A stretch of 64,000 bases of DNA. Origin: Bifidobacterium pongonis (GTDB lineage Bacteria > Actinomycetota > Actinomycetes > Actinomycetales > Bifidobacteriaceae). Below, piece by piece: positions 51,279 to 59,272 of this stretch (position 1 is the stretch's first letter; every line of letters starts with the position of its first letter). Where the stretch lies: assembly GCF_019331805.1 (NCBI RefSeq), contig NZ_JAHBBE010000004.1:1-64000 (forward strand), given 5' to 3'. Both the position numbers and the translations under genes were made by a program. The notes beneath the pieces were generated by a model. It was not told where the DNA came from. It did not search any database and was given only the letters and a program-made list of their open reading frames with translations.

Positions 51279-52159
51279 CCCGTCAGGTCATCCGCAAGGC
51301 CGTGGAGGCCGCTCTTGAGGAGGATGCGCCCAATGGCGACATCACCTGTGCCACGACCATTCCGCCGCTGGCCCGAGGCGAGGCGCGTCTCGCTGCCCGC
51401 GACCATGGTGTGATGAGCGGCATCGACGTGTTCGCTGCGGCGTTCGAGGCGCAGAATCCCGAGATTGCGTTCGCATCGGCGATTGCCGATGGCGAGCGTT
51501 TCGAGCCCGGGCAGACGCTCGCCACGGTGAGCGGCCCGGTGTGTGACCTGCTCACCGCGGAACGTGTGGCTTTGAACTTCACCCAACGCATGTGCGGCAT
51601 CGCCACCATGACCGACATGTTCGTCCAAGCGGCCGAACAGGCGAGGATTCTGCCCGGGTATCGCGCCCCGCGCACCTATGCGGCCACGCGCATCGTCGAC
51701 ACGCGCAAAACCACGCCCGGACTGCGCCCGTTCGAAAAGTATGCGGTCGTCTGCGGCGGCGGGCATAACCACCGCTATGGCCTGTCGGATGCGGTGATGG
51801 TCAAGGATAACCATCTGGCCGCGCTCGCCGAGCAGGGCATCGACATGGCCGGTGCGATCAGGCATATCCGCGAACAGGTGGGGCACACCACGCATATCGA
51901 AGTGGAAGTGGACCGGCTCGAACAGATTCCCGCGGCGCTCGAAGGCGGTGCGGACACCATCATGCTCGACAATTTCACCTTGGAGGATACGCGTGCCGGC
52001 GTGGATATGATCAACGGCCGTGCGATCGTGGAGGCCAGTGGCACCATGACGGTGGAACGCGTGCCCGAAGTGGCGGCCACCGGCGTGGACGTGATCTCCG
52101 TGGGAGCGTTGACGCACAGCGTGCGCAGCATCGATCTGGGATTGGATTGGGTGCGATGA
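51272..52159 (+). CDS. nadC: Nicotinate-nucleotide pyrophosphorylase (carboxylating)
   Basis: The 295-residue enzyme turns quinolinate and PRPP into nicotinate mononucleotide. Conserved stretches are EDAPNGDITCATTIP, LTAERVALNFTQRMCGIATM, ATRIVDTRKTTPGLRPFEKY, GGGHNHRYGLSDAVMVKDNH and IEVEVDRLEQ. AAAGGAG lies 6 bp upstream of ATG 51272. It overlaps nadB upstream and nifS downstream (ATGA). Confidence 0.96.
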   Translation: MLTRQVIRKAVEAALEEDAPNGDITCATTIPPLARGEARLAARDHGVMSGIDVFAAAFEAQNPEIAFASAIADGERFEPGQTLATVSGPVCDLLTAERVALNFTQRMCGIATMTDMFVQAAEQARILPGYRAPRTYAATRIVDTRKTTPGLRPFEKYAVVCGGGHNHRYGLSDAVMVKDNHLAALAEQGIDMAGAIRHIREQVGHTTHIEVEVDRLEQIPAALEGGADTIMLDNFTLEDTRAGVDMINGRAIVEASGTMTVERVPEVAATGVDVISVGALTHSVRSIDLGLDWVR

Positions 52160-53424
52160 GCGGCAACGGGACGACGGGCGAACTGTATTTGGATGCGGCA
52201 TCCACCGAACCGGTGTCGCGCACGGTGATCGAAGCCATGATGCCTTTCCTCACCGAAGCGTACGCGAATCCGCTGAGCGTGCATCAGCCGGGCAAAACCG
52301 CGGCGCGTGCGCTCGACGCGGCGCGCGCCTCGCTGGCCGCCGATCTGGGCGCACGGCCGGATGACGTGATCTTCACTTCGGGTGGCACCGAATCCGACAA
52401 TCTCGCAGTCAAAGGCATCGGCATGGCCCGGATGCGCATGTTGCGCGACAAGTACGGCGAATCGGTGAAACCGCGCATCATCGTCTCCGCGATCGAACAT
52501 CCCGCCGTACTGCAGTCGGCAGCCTGGATGGAACGATGGTTCGGCGTGGAGGTCGTGCGCATCCCCGTCGACGAACAGGCCCATATCGACACGGAAGCGC
52601 TGGAACGTGCGCTCGCGCAAGGCGACATCGATGACGGCGAACGGGAATCCGCCGGTCATGGAAGCGTTCTTACGCCGACCAACCGCACGCTGCTGGTGTC
52701 CGTCATGCTCGCCAACAACGAGGTCGGCACCATCGAACCCGTTGACGGGATCGCACGCATCGCGCACGCCCACGGCGTACCCGTGCATGTCGACGCGGTG
52801 CAGGCGGCGGGGCAGATCCCGATCCGCATGCGCGACTGGGATGTGGACGCGTTGAGCATATCCGGGCATAAATTCGGCACTCCGAAAGGGCTTGGCGCAC
52901 TGCTGCTGCGCGGGCGCACGCCTGTCGAACCGGTGCTGTCCGGCGGCGGGCAGGAGCGCGGATTGCGGTCCGGCACGCAGAACGTGGCCGGTGCGGTGGC
53001 GCTCGCGATCGCGTTGCATGAATCGAATGAGCGTATGGCCGGGCAGTACCGGGCGCTGGCCGAATCGCGCGACAGGCTGATGGATGCCGTGCTGCGCGTC
53101 GAACCGAGGGCGCAGGTGACGGGCGATCCGGAGCGCAGGCTTCCCGGGCACGCGTCGTTCGTGTTCCCCGGTTTGGCGGGGGAGGCGCTGCTGGTCGATT
53201 TGGATGCGCGTGGCATCGCCTGTTCGTCCGGTTCGGCGTGTGCGCTCGGACGGCATGAGGTGCCCGCCACACTGTTGGCCATGGGTTTCACGCAGCCGGT
53301 TGCGAAATCGGCGTTGCGCATGACGTTCCGTACGCCGCTCACGCCCGAGCAGATCAACCGCGTCGCCGCGGCCGTCGAGGAATCGTGCCATTCGCTCACC
53401 CACACGTCCGCCGCGCCGTTGTGA
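52156..53424 (+). CDS. nifS: Cysteine desulfurase, NifS-like, of the NAD operon
   Basis: The 422-residue PLP enzyme has the cofactor Lys in SISGHKFGTPKGLG, the PLP contact region FTSGGTESDNLAVKG, EVGTIEPVD, VHVDAVQAAGQ and the catalytic Cys in ACSSGSACALGRH. It takes sulfur from cysteine. As the last gene of the NAD operon it most likely supplies sulfur for the NadA [4Fe-4S] cluster, as known for the nadABC-linked NifS of Bacillus. ATG 52156 overlaps the nadC stop by 4 bp. Confidence 0.93.
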   Translation: MSGNGTTGELYLDAASTEPVSRTVIEAMMPFLTEAYANPLSVHQPGKTAARALDAARASLAADLGARPDDVIFTSGGTESDNLAVKGIGMARMRMLRDKYGESVKPRIIVSAIEHPAVLQSAAWMERWFGVEVVRIPVDEQAHIDTEALERALAQGDIDDGERESAGHGSVLTPTNRTLLVSVMLANNEVGTIEPVDGIARIAHAHGVPVHVDAVQAAGQIPIRMRDWDVDALSISGHKFGTPKGLGALLLRGRTPVEPVLSGGGQERGLRSGTQNVAGAVALAIALHESNERMAGQYRALAESRDRLMDAVLRVEPRAQVTGDPERRLPGHASFVFPGLAGEALLVDLDARGIACSSGSACALGRHEVPATLLAMGFTQPVAKSALRMTFRTPLTPEQINRVAAAVEESCHSLTHTSAAPL

Positions 53425-53463
53425 CGTTGTGACATCGTGACGTTGTAGCGCTGTAGCGCCGTT

Positions 53464-54078
53464 CTATGCCCGATCGGCACCGAACAGCCATGCGCGCAAC
53501 GCTGCGATCTCCCCGTCGTCGATGCCGTGGCCCAAACCCGGGCATACGTGGTGGAACAGTCTGCCGGTCCGTGCGAGCACATCATGCGCATTGCGCTGGT
53601 CGTTTGCGGGAATCGTATGATCCTCATCCCCGTAGCACAAGGCGAAACGGGTGGAACCGCCTATGGTTTCCGCACCTTCCTCGCCCTTGAACGAAGGGCT
53701 CATAAGCGCCGCGGCATCGAACGCATCAGGGTGCTCGAGCACCATACGATACGACAAGTAGCCGCCTTGGGAGAAGCCGATCAACACCTTGCGGAAACGA
53801 TCGTAGGCGGGGGAGCGCAGCAGTTTCGTCACCGCTTCGCCCACGGCGGCGCATTCACGCCGACGCTCCTCGACCCCGCAGCCGTCCGGATACCAGTAGC
53901 TGGTGCCGATGAACGGCCTGTCATACGTGCCGCGGAACGACATATAGTTCGGCTTGCGGCCCGTACCCTCATACAGCGCGTCGATGATGCGGATCATCTC
54001 ATGCTCGTCATTGCCGAACCCATGGAAGCCGAGCAGCAGCAGATCGTCATCGCCTTCGAAATCAACGCTCGCCGTCAT
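53464..54078 (-). CDS. Alpha/beta-hydrolase, phospholipase/carboxylesterase type
   Basis: The 204-residue protein has the nucleophile elbow GFSQGGYLSYR with its Ser, a downstream Asp in CYGDEDHTIPAND and the catalytic His in GLGHGIDDGE. The N-terminal LLLLGFHGFGNDEHEMI is the oxyanion strand. It resembles the small carboxylesterase/phospholipase family; substrates are unknown. ATG 54078 lacks a clear Shine-Dalgarno sequence, and a longer frame reaches 54165. It is a single gene convergent to the NAD operon. Confidence 0.85.
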   Translation of the reverse strand: MTASVDFEGDDDLLLLGFHGFGNDEHEMIRIIDALYEGTGRKPNYMSFRGTYDRPFIGTSYWYPDGCGVEERRRECAAVGEAVTKLLRSPAYDRFRKVLIGFSQGGYLSYRMVLEHPDAFDAAALMSPSFKGEEGAETIGGSTRFALCYGDEDHTIPANDQRNAHDVLARTGRLFHHVCPGLGHGIDDGEIAALRAWLFGADRA

Positions 54079-54301
54079 CCTGAGCCGTACGCCATGACGG
54101 TCATCACCAATGCGATCGGTCAATCGGAACCTCCCTCGAACATGCGGGGCGCGAACGGGGCGCAAGCCCCGGAACCAAGCGGCCTCAGCGGTCGCTGTCG
54201 CATTACCTCGCTAGTATTGGCTCGGTTTATGTGTAAGTGCAGATAATCAATCACGTACCGAACATTACGCAACAAGAACAGTAATACTAAGAGAGGTTTC
54301 G

Positions 54302-56230
54302 ATGGCGGTTCGCGGCGATATTCGAAATGTAGCGATTGTGGCACACGTCGATCACGGCAAGACCACGCTGGTCAATGCCATGCTTCAGCAGTCCCACGTG
54401 TTCAACGAGCGTGAGGAAGTGCCGGATCGTGTGATGGATTCCAACGATCTGGAACGCGAGAAGGGCATCACCATCCTCGCCAAGAACACCGCCGTGGAAT
54501 ACAACGGCCCGATGGCCGCCAAGTACGGCTGCCCCGACGGCATCACCCTCAACATCATCGACACCCCCGGCCACGCCGATTTCGGCGGTGAGGTCGAGCG
54601 CGGCATCTCCATGGTCGACGGCGTGGTCCTGCTCGTCGACGCTTCCGAAGGCCCGCTGCCGCAGACCCGTTTCGTGCTGCGCAAGGCCCTCGAAGCCAAG
54701 CTGCCGGTCATCCTGTGCGTGAACAAGGTGGACCGCCCCGACGCCCGTATCGAGGAAGTCGTCGGCGAAACCTCCGACCTGCTGCTCGGCCTGGCCGACG
54801 ACGTGCAGCACGAAGGCATCGACCTCGACCTCGACCAGCTGCTCGAAATGCCGGTCATCTACTGCGCCGCCAAGGCCGGTTACGCTTCCGCCAACCAGCC
54901 CGAAGACGGCGGTCTGCCGGACAACGACAACCTCGAACCGCTGTTCGAGGCCATCATCTCCACCATCCCCGCCCCGGAATATGAGGAAGGCGCGCCGCTG
55001 CAGGCCCACGTCGCCAACATCGACTCCTCCGACTTCCTCGGCCGACTCGGCCTGGTCCGCATCTACAACGGCACCCTGGAGAAGGGCAAGACCTACGGTC
55101 TGAGCCGTGTGGACGGATCCATCGAAAACTTCCGCGTGTCCGAGCTGCTGCGCACGCAGGGCCTGGACCGCACCCCGGTCGAATCCGCAGGCCCCGGCGA
55201 CATCGTCGCCGTCGCAGGCGTGAACGACATCATGATCGGCGAAACCATCGTCGACCCCAGCGATCCGAAGCCGCTGCCGCTCATCCACGTCGACGATCCG
55301 GCCATCTCCATGACCTTCGGCATCAACGACTCCCCGCTGGCCGGCACCGAAGGCAAGGACCACAAGCTCACCGCCCGCATGATCAAGGACCGTCTGGACC
55401 GCGAGCTCATCGGTAACGTGTCCATCAAGGTGCTGCCGACCGACAGACCGGACGCCTGGGAAGTCCAGGGCCGTGGCGAACTCGCCCTGGCCGTGCTCGC
55501 CGAGCAGATGCGCCGCGAAGGCTACGAGCTGACCGTCGGCCGCCCGCAGGTGGTCACCAAGACCATCGACGGCGTGATCAACGAGCCTATGGAGAACACC
55601 ACCATCGACGTGCCGGAAGAGTACATGGGCACCGTCACCCAGCTCATGGCCGACCGTAAGGGCCGTATGGACAACATGACCAACCACGGTTCCGGCTGGG
55701 TGCGTCTGCAGTTCACCGTGCCGTCCCGTGGCCTGATCGGCTTCCGTACCGCGCTGCTCTCCGCCACCCGCGGCACCGGCATCTCCTCCTCCATCTCCGC
55801 AGGCTACGCCCCGTGGGCCGGCGCCATCACCATCCGCCAGAACGGCTCCATGGTGAGCGACCGTCAGGGCGTCGCCACCCCGTACGCCATGCAGCGTCTG
55901 CAGGCTCGCGGCAACTTCTTCGTCGAACCGCAGTCCCCGGTGTATGAGGGCCAGGTCGTGGGCGTGAACAACAAGCCCGACGAGCTGGACGTGAACATCA
56001 CGCTGGCCAAGCACATGACCAACATGCGTTCCGCCACCGCCGACGTGCTGGAAACCCTGACCCCGCCGATCAAGATGAGCCTCGAGGAGTCCCTGGACTT
56101 CGCCAACGAGGACGAGTGCGTGGAAGTGACCCCGGAGTCCATCCGCGTGCGCAAGATCATCCTCAACCGCGAGGACTGGTACAAGTGGCGCGCCAAGCAG
56201 CGTCGACAGAATGCTCAGAATAATAAGTAA
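54302..56230 (+). CDS. typA: Ribosome-associated GTPase TypA/BipA
   Basis: The 642-residue translational GTPase has G1 (AHVDHGKTT), G3 ([16 protein letters not shown]) and G4 (VNKVDRPDA), followed by EF-G-like domains II and III ([18 protein letters not shown]) and the TypA-specific C-terminal domain ([28 protein letters not shown]). TypA helps 50S assembly and growth under stress. ATG 54302 has GAGAGG in front. The stop codon lies inside a long hairpin, and a strong terminator follows. Confidence 0.97.
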   Translation: MAVRGDIRNVAIVAHVDHGKTTLVNAMLQQSHVFNEREEVPDRVMDSNDLEREKGITILAKNTAVEYNGPMAAKYGCPDGITLNIIDTPGHADFGGEVERGISMVDGVVLLVDASEGPLPQTRFVLRKALEAKLPVILCVNKVDRPDARIEEVVGETSDLLLGLADDVQHEGIDLDLDQLLEMPVIYCAAKAGYASANQPEDGGLPDNDNLEPLFEAIISTIPAPEYEEGAPLQAHVANIDSSDFLGRLGLVRIYNGTLEKGKTYGLSRVDGSIENFRVSELLRTQGLDRTPVESAGPGDIVAVAGVNDIMIGETIVDPSDPKPLPLIHVDDPAISMTFGINDSPLAGTEGKDHKLTARMIKDRLDRELIGNVSIKVLPTDRPDAWEVQGRGELALAVLAEQMRREGYELTVGRPQVVTKTIDGVINEPMENTTIDVPEEYMGTVTQLMADRKGRMDNMTNHGSGWVRLQFTVPSRGLIGFRTALLSATRGTGISSSISAGYAPWAGAITIRQNGSMVSDRQGVATPYAMQRLQARGNFFVEPQSPVYEGQVVGVNNKPDELDVNITLAKHMTNMRSATADVLETLTPPIKMSLEESLDFANEDECVEVTPESIRVRKIILNREDWYKWRAKQRRQNAQNNK

Positions 56231-56253
56231 ATTCTGAGGGGCATTCTGTCGAC
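56202..56253 (+). other. Stem-loop spanning the typA stop codon
   Basis: GTCGACAGAATGC (56202-56214) pairs with GCATTCTGTCGAC (56241-56253), and TCAGAA with TTCTGA continues inside with a small bulge. The stop codon TAA 56228-56230 is in the loop. There is no T-tract, and the true terminator lies at 56291. Confidence 0.75.
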
Positions 56254-56290
56254 CTTCGCGCACGCTCTGGCGTGCGCTGAGTGAAGCGTG

Positions 56291-56322
56291 AGGCCTCTTC
56301 CCATACGGGAAGAGGCCTTTTG
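56291..56322 (+). terminator. Terminator of typA
   Basis: AGGCCTCTTCCC (56291-56302) is perfectly complementary to GGGAAGAGGCCT (56307-56318), with loop ATAC and TTT following. Confidence 0.9.
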
Positions 56323-56385
56323 CCGTTCACGGTCCGTTCTTTCCCGGCGCGAACGTTCTCGCCTACGGGCGGTAGAGTCGAAGGT

Positions 56386-56856
56386 ATGAGTCGTAGGAAT
56401 AACGAATCCCTGATGCCGTGGTCGCATCGCCAAAGCCCGTTCATGCAGATGTTCATCACCATGCTCGCCGGAGCCGCCAGCGCATTCGTCGGCACCATCG
56501 CGCATCGCATGGGCGCATCCATGAACATCCCCTACGGACTGGTGATCGCGCTGCTCATCCTCGGCGTATCCACCTGGTGCGCACGCGCCCGCATGGGTTC
56601 CACCGGCATCGGCGTGCATCTGATCGCATCCTCCATCACCGCGTGGGGCGTGGCCATCTGCGGTGTGAACGGCAGCGCCCTCACCCCGGTCGGCTTCTCC
56701 GGCAGCGTGCCGTTCTTCAGTCAGAACGTGGGATACATGTGGCTGTACGGCTTGGTCATCCTGCAGGTCGTCATGCTGTTCCTGCCGCGCAAGTGGTTCG
56801 CGATCCCGCCGCGCAAGGAATACACGACGTCCGCGAAGCGCACGTCGAAGGCGTGA
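56386..56856 (+). CDS. Integral membrane protein of unknown function
   Basis: The 156-residue protein has four hydrophobic helices (about 20-40, 46-66, 72-92 and 108-130) and short basic ends. No domain was recognised. The -10-like TAGAGT (56373-56378) ends 7 bp before ATG 56386, so the mRNA may be leaderless. It lies between typA and pheA, on the same strand. Confidence 0.75.
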   Translation: MSRRNNESLMPWSHRQSPFMQMFITMLAGAASAFVGTIAHRMGASMNIPYGLVIALLILGVSTWCARARMGSTGIGVHLIASSITAWGVAICGVNGSALTPVGFSGSVPFFSQNVGYMWLYGLVILQVVMLFLPRKWFAIPPRKEYTTSAKRTSKA

Positions 56857-56925
56857 CGTTCCGCACGGCACCCGCGCAACGGAACAATACCGGCACACAC
56901 GCGCAACGCGCGGTACGGTGGAGGT

Positions 56926-57903
56926 ATGACGCATAAGCAGCTGACCTATCTCGGGCCGGAAGGCACCTTCACCCATCAGGCCGCCATCGAAGCGGGCGAC
57001 CGTCTGATGGAGCAATACGGCATCGACAAGCCGGAACTGGTGGCCGCACCCGACGTGCCGGCCATCATGGCATCGGTGCAATCCGGCGAATCCTGGGGCG
57101 TGATCGCCTGGGAGAACAACGTCGAAGGGTATGTGATGCCCAACCTCGACGCCCTGATCGACGCCCACGACGCCGCAGGCCTCGCGCGCATCGGCATCGA
57201 CATCTCCTTCAACGCCTTCGTCCCGCGCGGCGCCTCGCACAACATCGACGGCCTGCCCGTCAGCGCCCACCCGCACGGACTCGCGCAATGCAAACGATTC
57301 ATCGCGCGGCATCACCTGCACCCCACGCCCGCCTCGTCGAACGCGGCCGCCTGCCGTGATCTGCAACCCGGAGGCGTCGCCCTCGGCCCGCGCATCTGCG
57401 GCGACCTGTACGGCCTCGACCTGGTGGGGGAGCGCGTGGACGATTTCGACGGCGCGCACACCGATTTCCTCGTCATCGCGCCACGCGCCGACGTCATGGC
57501 ATACTCCTCCCAAGCCCGCGAGCGCGAATTCGAAACCGTGATCACCTTCATCCCCCTGGCCACCGGCCCCGGCGTCGTCGCCAACCTGCTGGACGTGCTG
57601 CGCGATTGCGGGCTGAACATGACCAGTCTCATCTCCCGCCCGATCAAAGGGCACGACGGCACCTACAGCTTCATCATCACGCTCGACGCGGCACCTTGGG
57701 AACCACGCTTCCGCGACATGCTCGTCGAAGTGGCGGAACATGGCGACTGGACGAAAACCATCGCCGTATACCCGCGCAGGGAACGGCCGAACCCGCCGGT
57801 CGACTCGTGGATGCTACCCGAAGGCGGCATCAGGCTCGACTCTTCGAAACTGGAATCGGATTGGCAGTCGGAACAAAGCGCAAGAAGGGAATTGCTGTGG
57901 TAG
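56926..57903 (+). CDS. pheA: Prephenate dehydratase
   Basis: The 325-residue protein has the prephenate dehydratase fold (YLGPEGTFTHQAAIEAG; GVIAWENNVEGYV; ALGPRICGDLYGLDLVGERV) and a C-terminal ACT domain (GVVANLLDVLRDCGLNMTSL then ISRPIKGHDGTYSF) for phenylalanine feedback. The catalytic Thr-Arg-Phe motif near the end of the catalytic domain reads Thr-Asp-Phe here (AHTDFLVIAP), so the usual Arg is missing. ATG 56926 is preceded by GGTGGAGG at short distance. It overlaps tyrA by 7 bp. Confidence 0.92.
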   Translation: MTHKQLTYLGPEGTFTHQAAIEAGDRLMEQYGIDKPELVAAPDVPAIMASVQSGESWGVIAWENNVEGYVMPNLDALIDAHDAAGLARIGIDISFNAFVPRGASHNIDGLPVSAHPHGLAQCKRFIARHHLHPTPASSNAAACRDLQPGGVALGPRICGDLYGLDLVGERVDDFDGAHTDFLVIAPRADVMAYSSQAREREFETVITFIPLATGPGVVANLLDVLRDCGLNMTSLISRPIKGHDGTYSFIITLDAAPWEPRFRDMLVEVAEHGDWTKTIAVYPRRERPNPPVDSWMLPEGGIRLDSSKLESDWQSEQSARRELLW

Positions 57904-58883
57904 AGCAGGTTGGCATCGTAGGACTCGGACTGATCGGCGGTTCGCTGGCGCGCAGATTGAACGATCGCGGCGTCGAAGTGACCGCATGGAATCATCGCCC
58001 GCATCCGTATGCGGCGGCTCGCGCCGAAGGCATCCGGTGCGTGGATACGCTTGGTGAGCTCGTCGCCTCGAACCCGCAGGTGCTGGTGCTATGCAACCCG
58101 CTGAAAGCCATGCCCGCGATCCTGAACGAACTCGCGCCGCTGCTCGCGAGTCGCCCGGATATCACGCTCACCGACGTCGGCAGCGTCAAAGGCATGGTGC
58201 GCGATCAGGTCGAACAGGCGGGACTGGGGGAGCGGTACGTCGGCGCACACCCCATGGCGGGCAACGAACTGTCCGGCTGGACCGCCGCCGATCCGAGCCT
58301 GTACGACGGGGCGCTGTGGGCGATCACCGTCGACGCGAACACGGCTTACGAACGTTTCCTCGCCGTCGCCGAACTCATCGTCGAAGACAGCGGCAACCGT
58401 CTGATCGTGTTGGACGATGCCACGCATGATCGCGCGGCCGCGCTCATCAGCCACATGCCGCACGTGGTGGCCACTTCGCTCATCAACGAGCTGGTCGATA
58501 ATCGCGACCGGAACATCGCCGCGGCGCTCGCCGCCGGATCATGGCGTGACATGACGCGCGTGGCGCTCACCGACCCGAACCGCACCCGAGCCATGGTCGA
58601 AGAGGACAAGGTCAACGTGGAAGGCTTGCTGAGAAGCATGGCGCAGCGGTTGACGGCGGTGGCCGACGAACTGCGCGACGGCGATGCGGACGCGCTTGGG
58701 AGGTTCTTCGCAGACGGCCAGCCGTTCCGCGAGTACAAGGCCGCGAAGGGGCGCGGCGGCGGTGAACTGGTCATTCCCGAAAGCGGATGGCAGCAGGCGT
58801 TGCTGGAATCCGCACGCCGCGGCGAAGCCATCATCGGCTTCCTTGACAGCCATACCGTGCGTCTGCGCGTCCACGCGATGTGA
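57897..58883 (+). CDS. tyrA: Prephenate dehydrogenase
   Basis: The 328-residue enzyme has an N-terminal dinucleotide-binding motif (VGIVGLGLIGGSLARRL) and the TyrA motifs TDVGSVKG, GAHPMAGNELSGW with the catalytic His, and ATHDRAAALISHMPHVVATS. It oxidatively decarboxylates prephenate to 4-hydroxyphenylpyruvate for tyrosine. GTG 57897 overlaps the pheA stop, with AAGAAGGGA upstream, so the two aromatic pathway genes are coupled. A terminator follows. Confidence 0.95.
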   Translation: MVEQVGIVGLGLIGGSLARRLNDRGVEVTAWNHRPHPYAAARAEGIRCVDTLGELVASNPQVLVLCNPLKAMPAILNELAPLLASRPDITLTDVGSVKGMVRDQVEQAGLGERYVGAHPMAGNELSGWTAADPSLYDGALWAITVDANTAYERFLAVAELIVEDSGNRLIVLDDATHDRAAALISHMPHVVATSLINELVDNRDRNIAAALAAGSWRDMTRVALTDPNRTRAMVEEDKVNVEGLLRSMAQRLTAVADELRDGDADALGRFFADGQPFREYKAAKGRGGGELVIPESGWQQALLESARRGEAIIGFLDSHTVRLRVHAM

Positions 58884-58938
58884 CGGCATGGTTTGCCGAT
58901 TCGCCTCGCGACATCATCGGGCGTAAGGCAAAAGGAAT

Positions 58939-58982
58939 GGGGCCGGCCTCCGGTAATACGGTAATACCGAAGAACCGGCCCC
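58939..58982. terminator. Convergent terminator after tyrA
   Basis: GGGGCCGG (58939-58946) is complementary to CCGGCCCC (58975-58982), with inner CCGGTA/TACCG pairs. It lies between tyrA and the convergent small gene at 59001. T-tracts are lacking. Confidence 0.55.
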
Positions 58983-59000
58983 ATCGAAGTGCGGGCCAGG

Positions 59001-59261
59001 CTACTTTTTCTCCCGCACCACGTGTGGACGTTCCGGAACCGGTTTCAACCGGGCGATGGTGTCCGCATCGATCCTGACGCGCTGCGCCGGGCGCGAGCCA
59101 TTGGCGGCCGCGTCGCGCACCATGTCGAGCGTGTAGCCGTTCCACGATTCCACGTGCCCCACGTAATCACGGAACTTGGTGCGCCCGTCCTGCGGGTCCA
59201 CACCTTCGATCACACGCACCACGACGCGCGCACCGGTAGGGATTTCACGAGGTAAAGCCAT
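59001..59261 (-). CDS. Small conserved protein with SH3-like fold (DUF6725-like)
   Basis: The 86-residue protein contains GARVVVRVIEGV, YVGHVESWNGYTLDMVRDAA and RIDADTIARLKPVPERP. This pattern resembles the small beta-barrel domain that precedes GNAT acetyltransferases in some actinobacteria (Rv0428c type) but here stands alone. It lies 11 bp downstream of the large ABC permease gene on the same strand and is probably cotranscribed with it. ATG 59261 has GAGG a few bases upstream. No function is known. Confidence 0.65.
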   Translation of the reverse strand: MALPREIPTGARVVVRVIEGVDPQDGRTKFRDYVGHVESWNGYTLDMVRDAAANGSRPAQRVRIDADTIARLKPVPERPHVVREKK

Positions 59262-59272
59262 GAGGAGCCTCC

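Noticed and set aside
54287-56263. Minus-strand open frame of 658 codons across typA
   Set aside because: Antisense shadow of typA produced by third-position GC bias.
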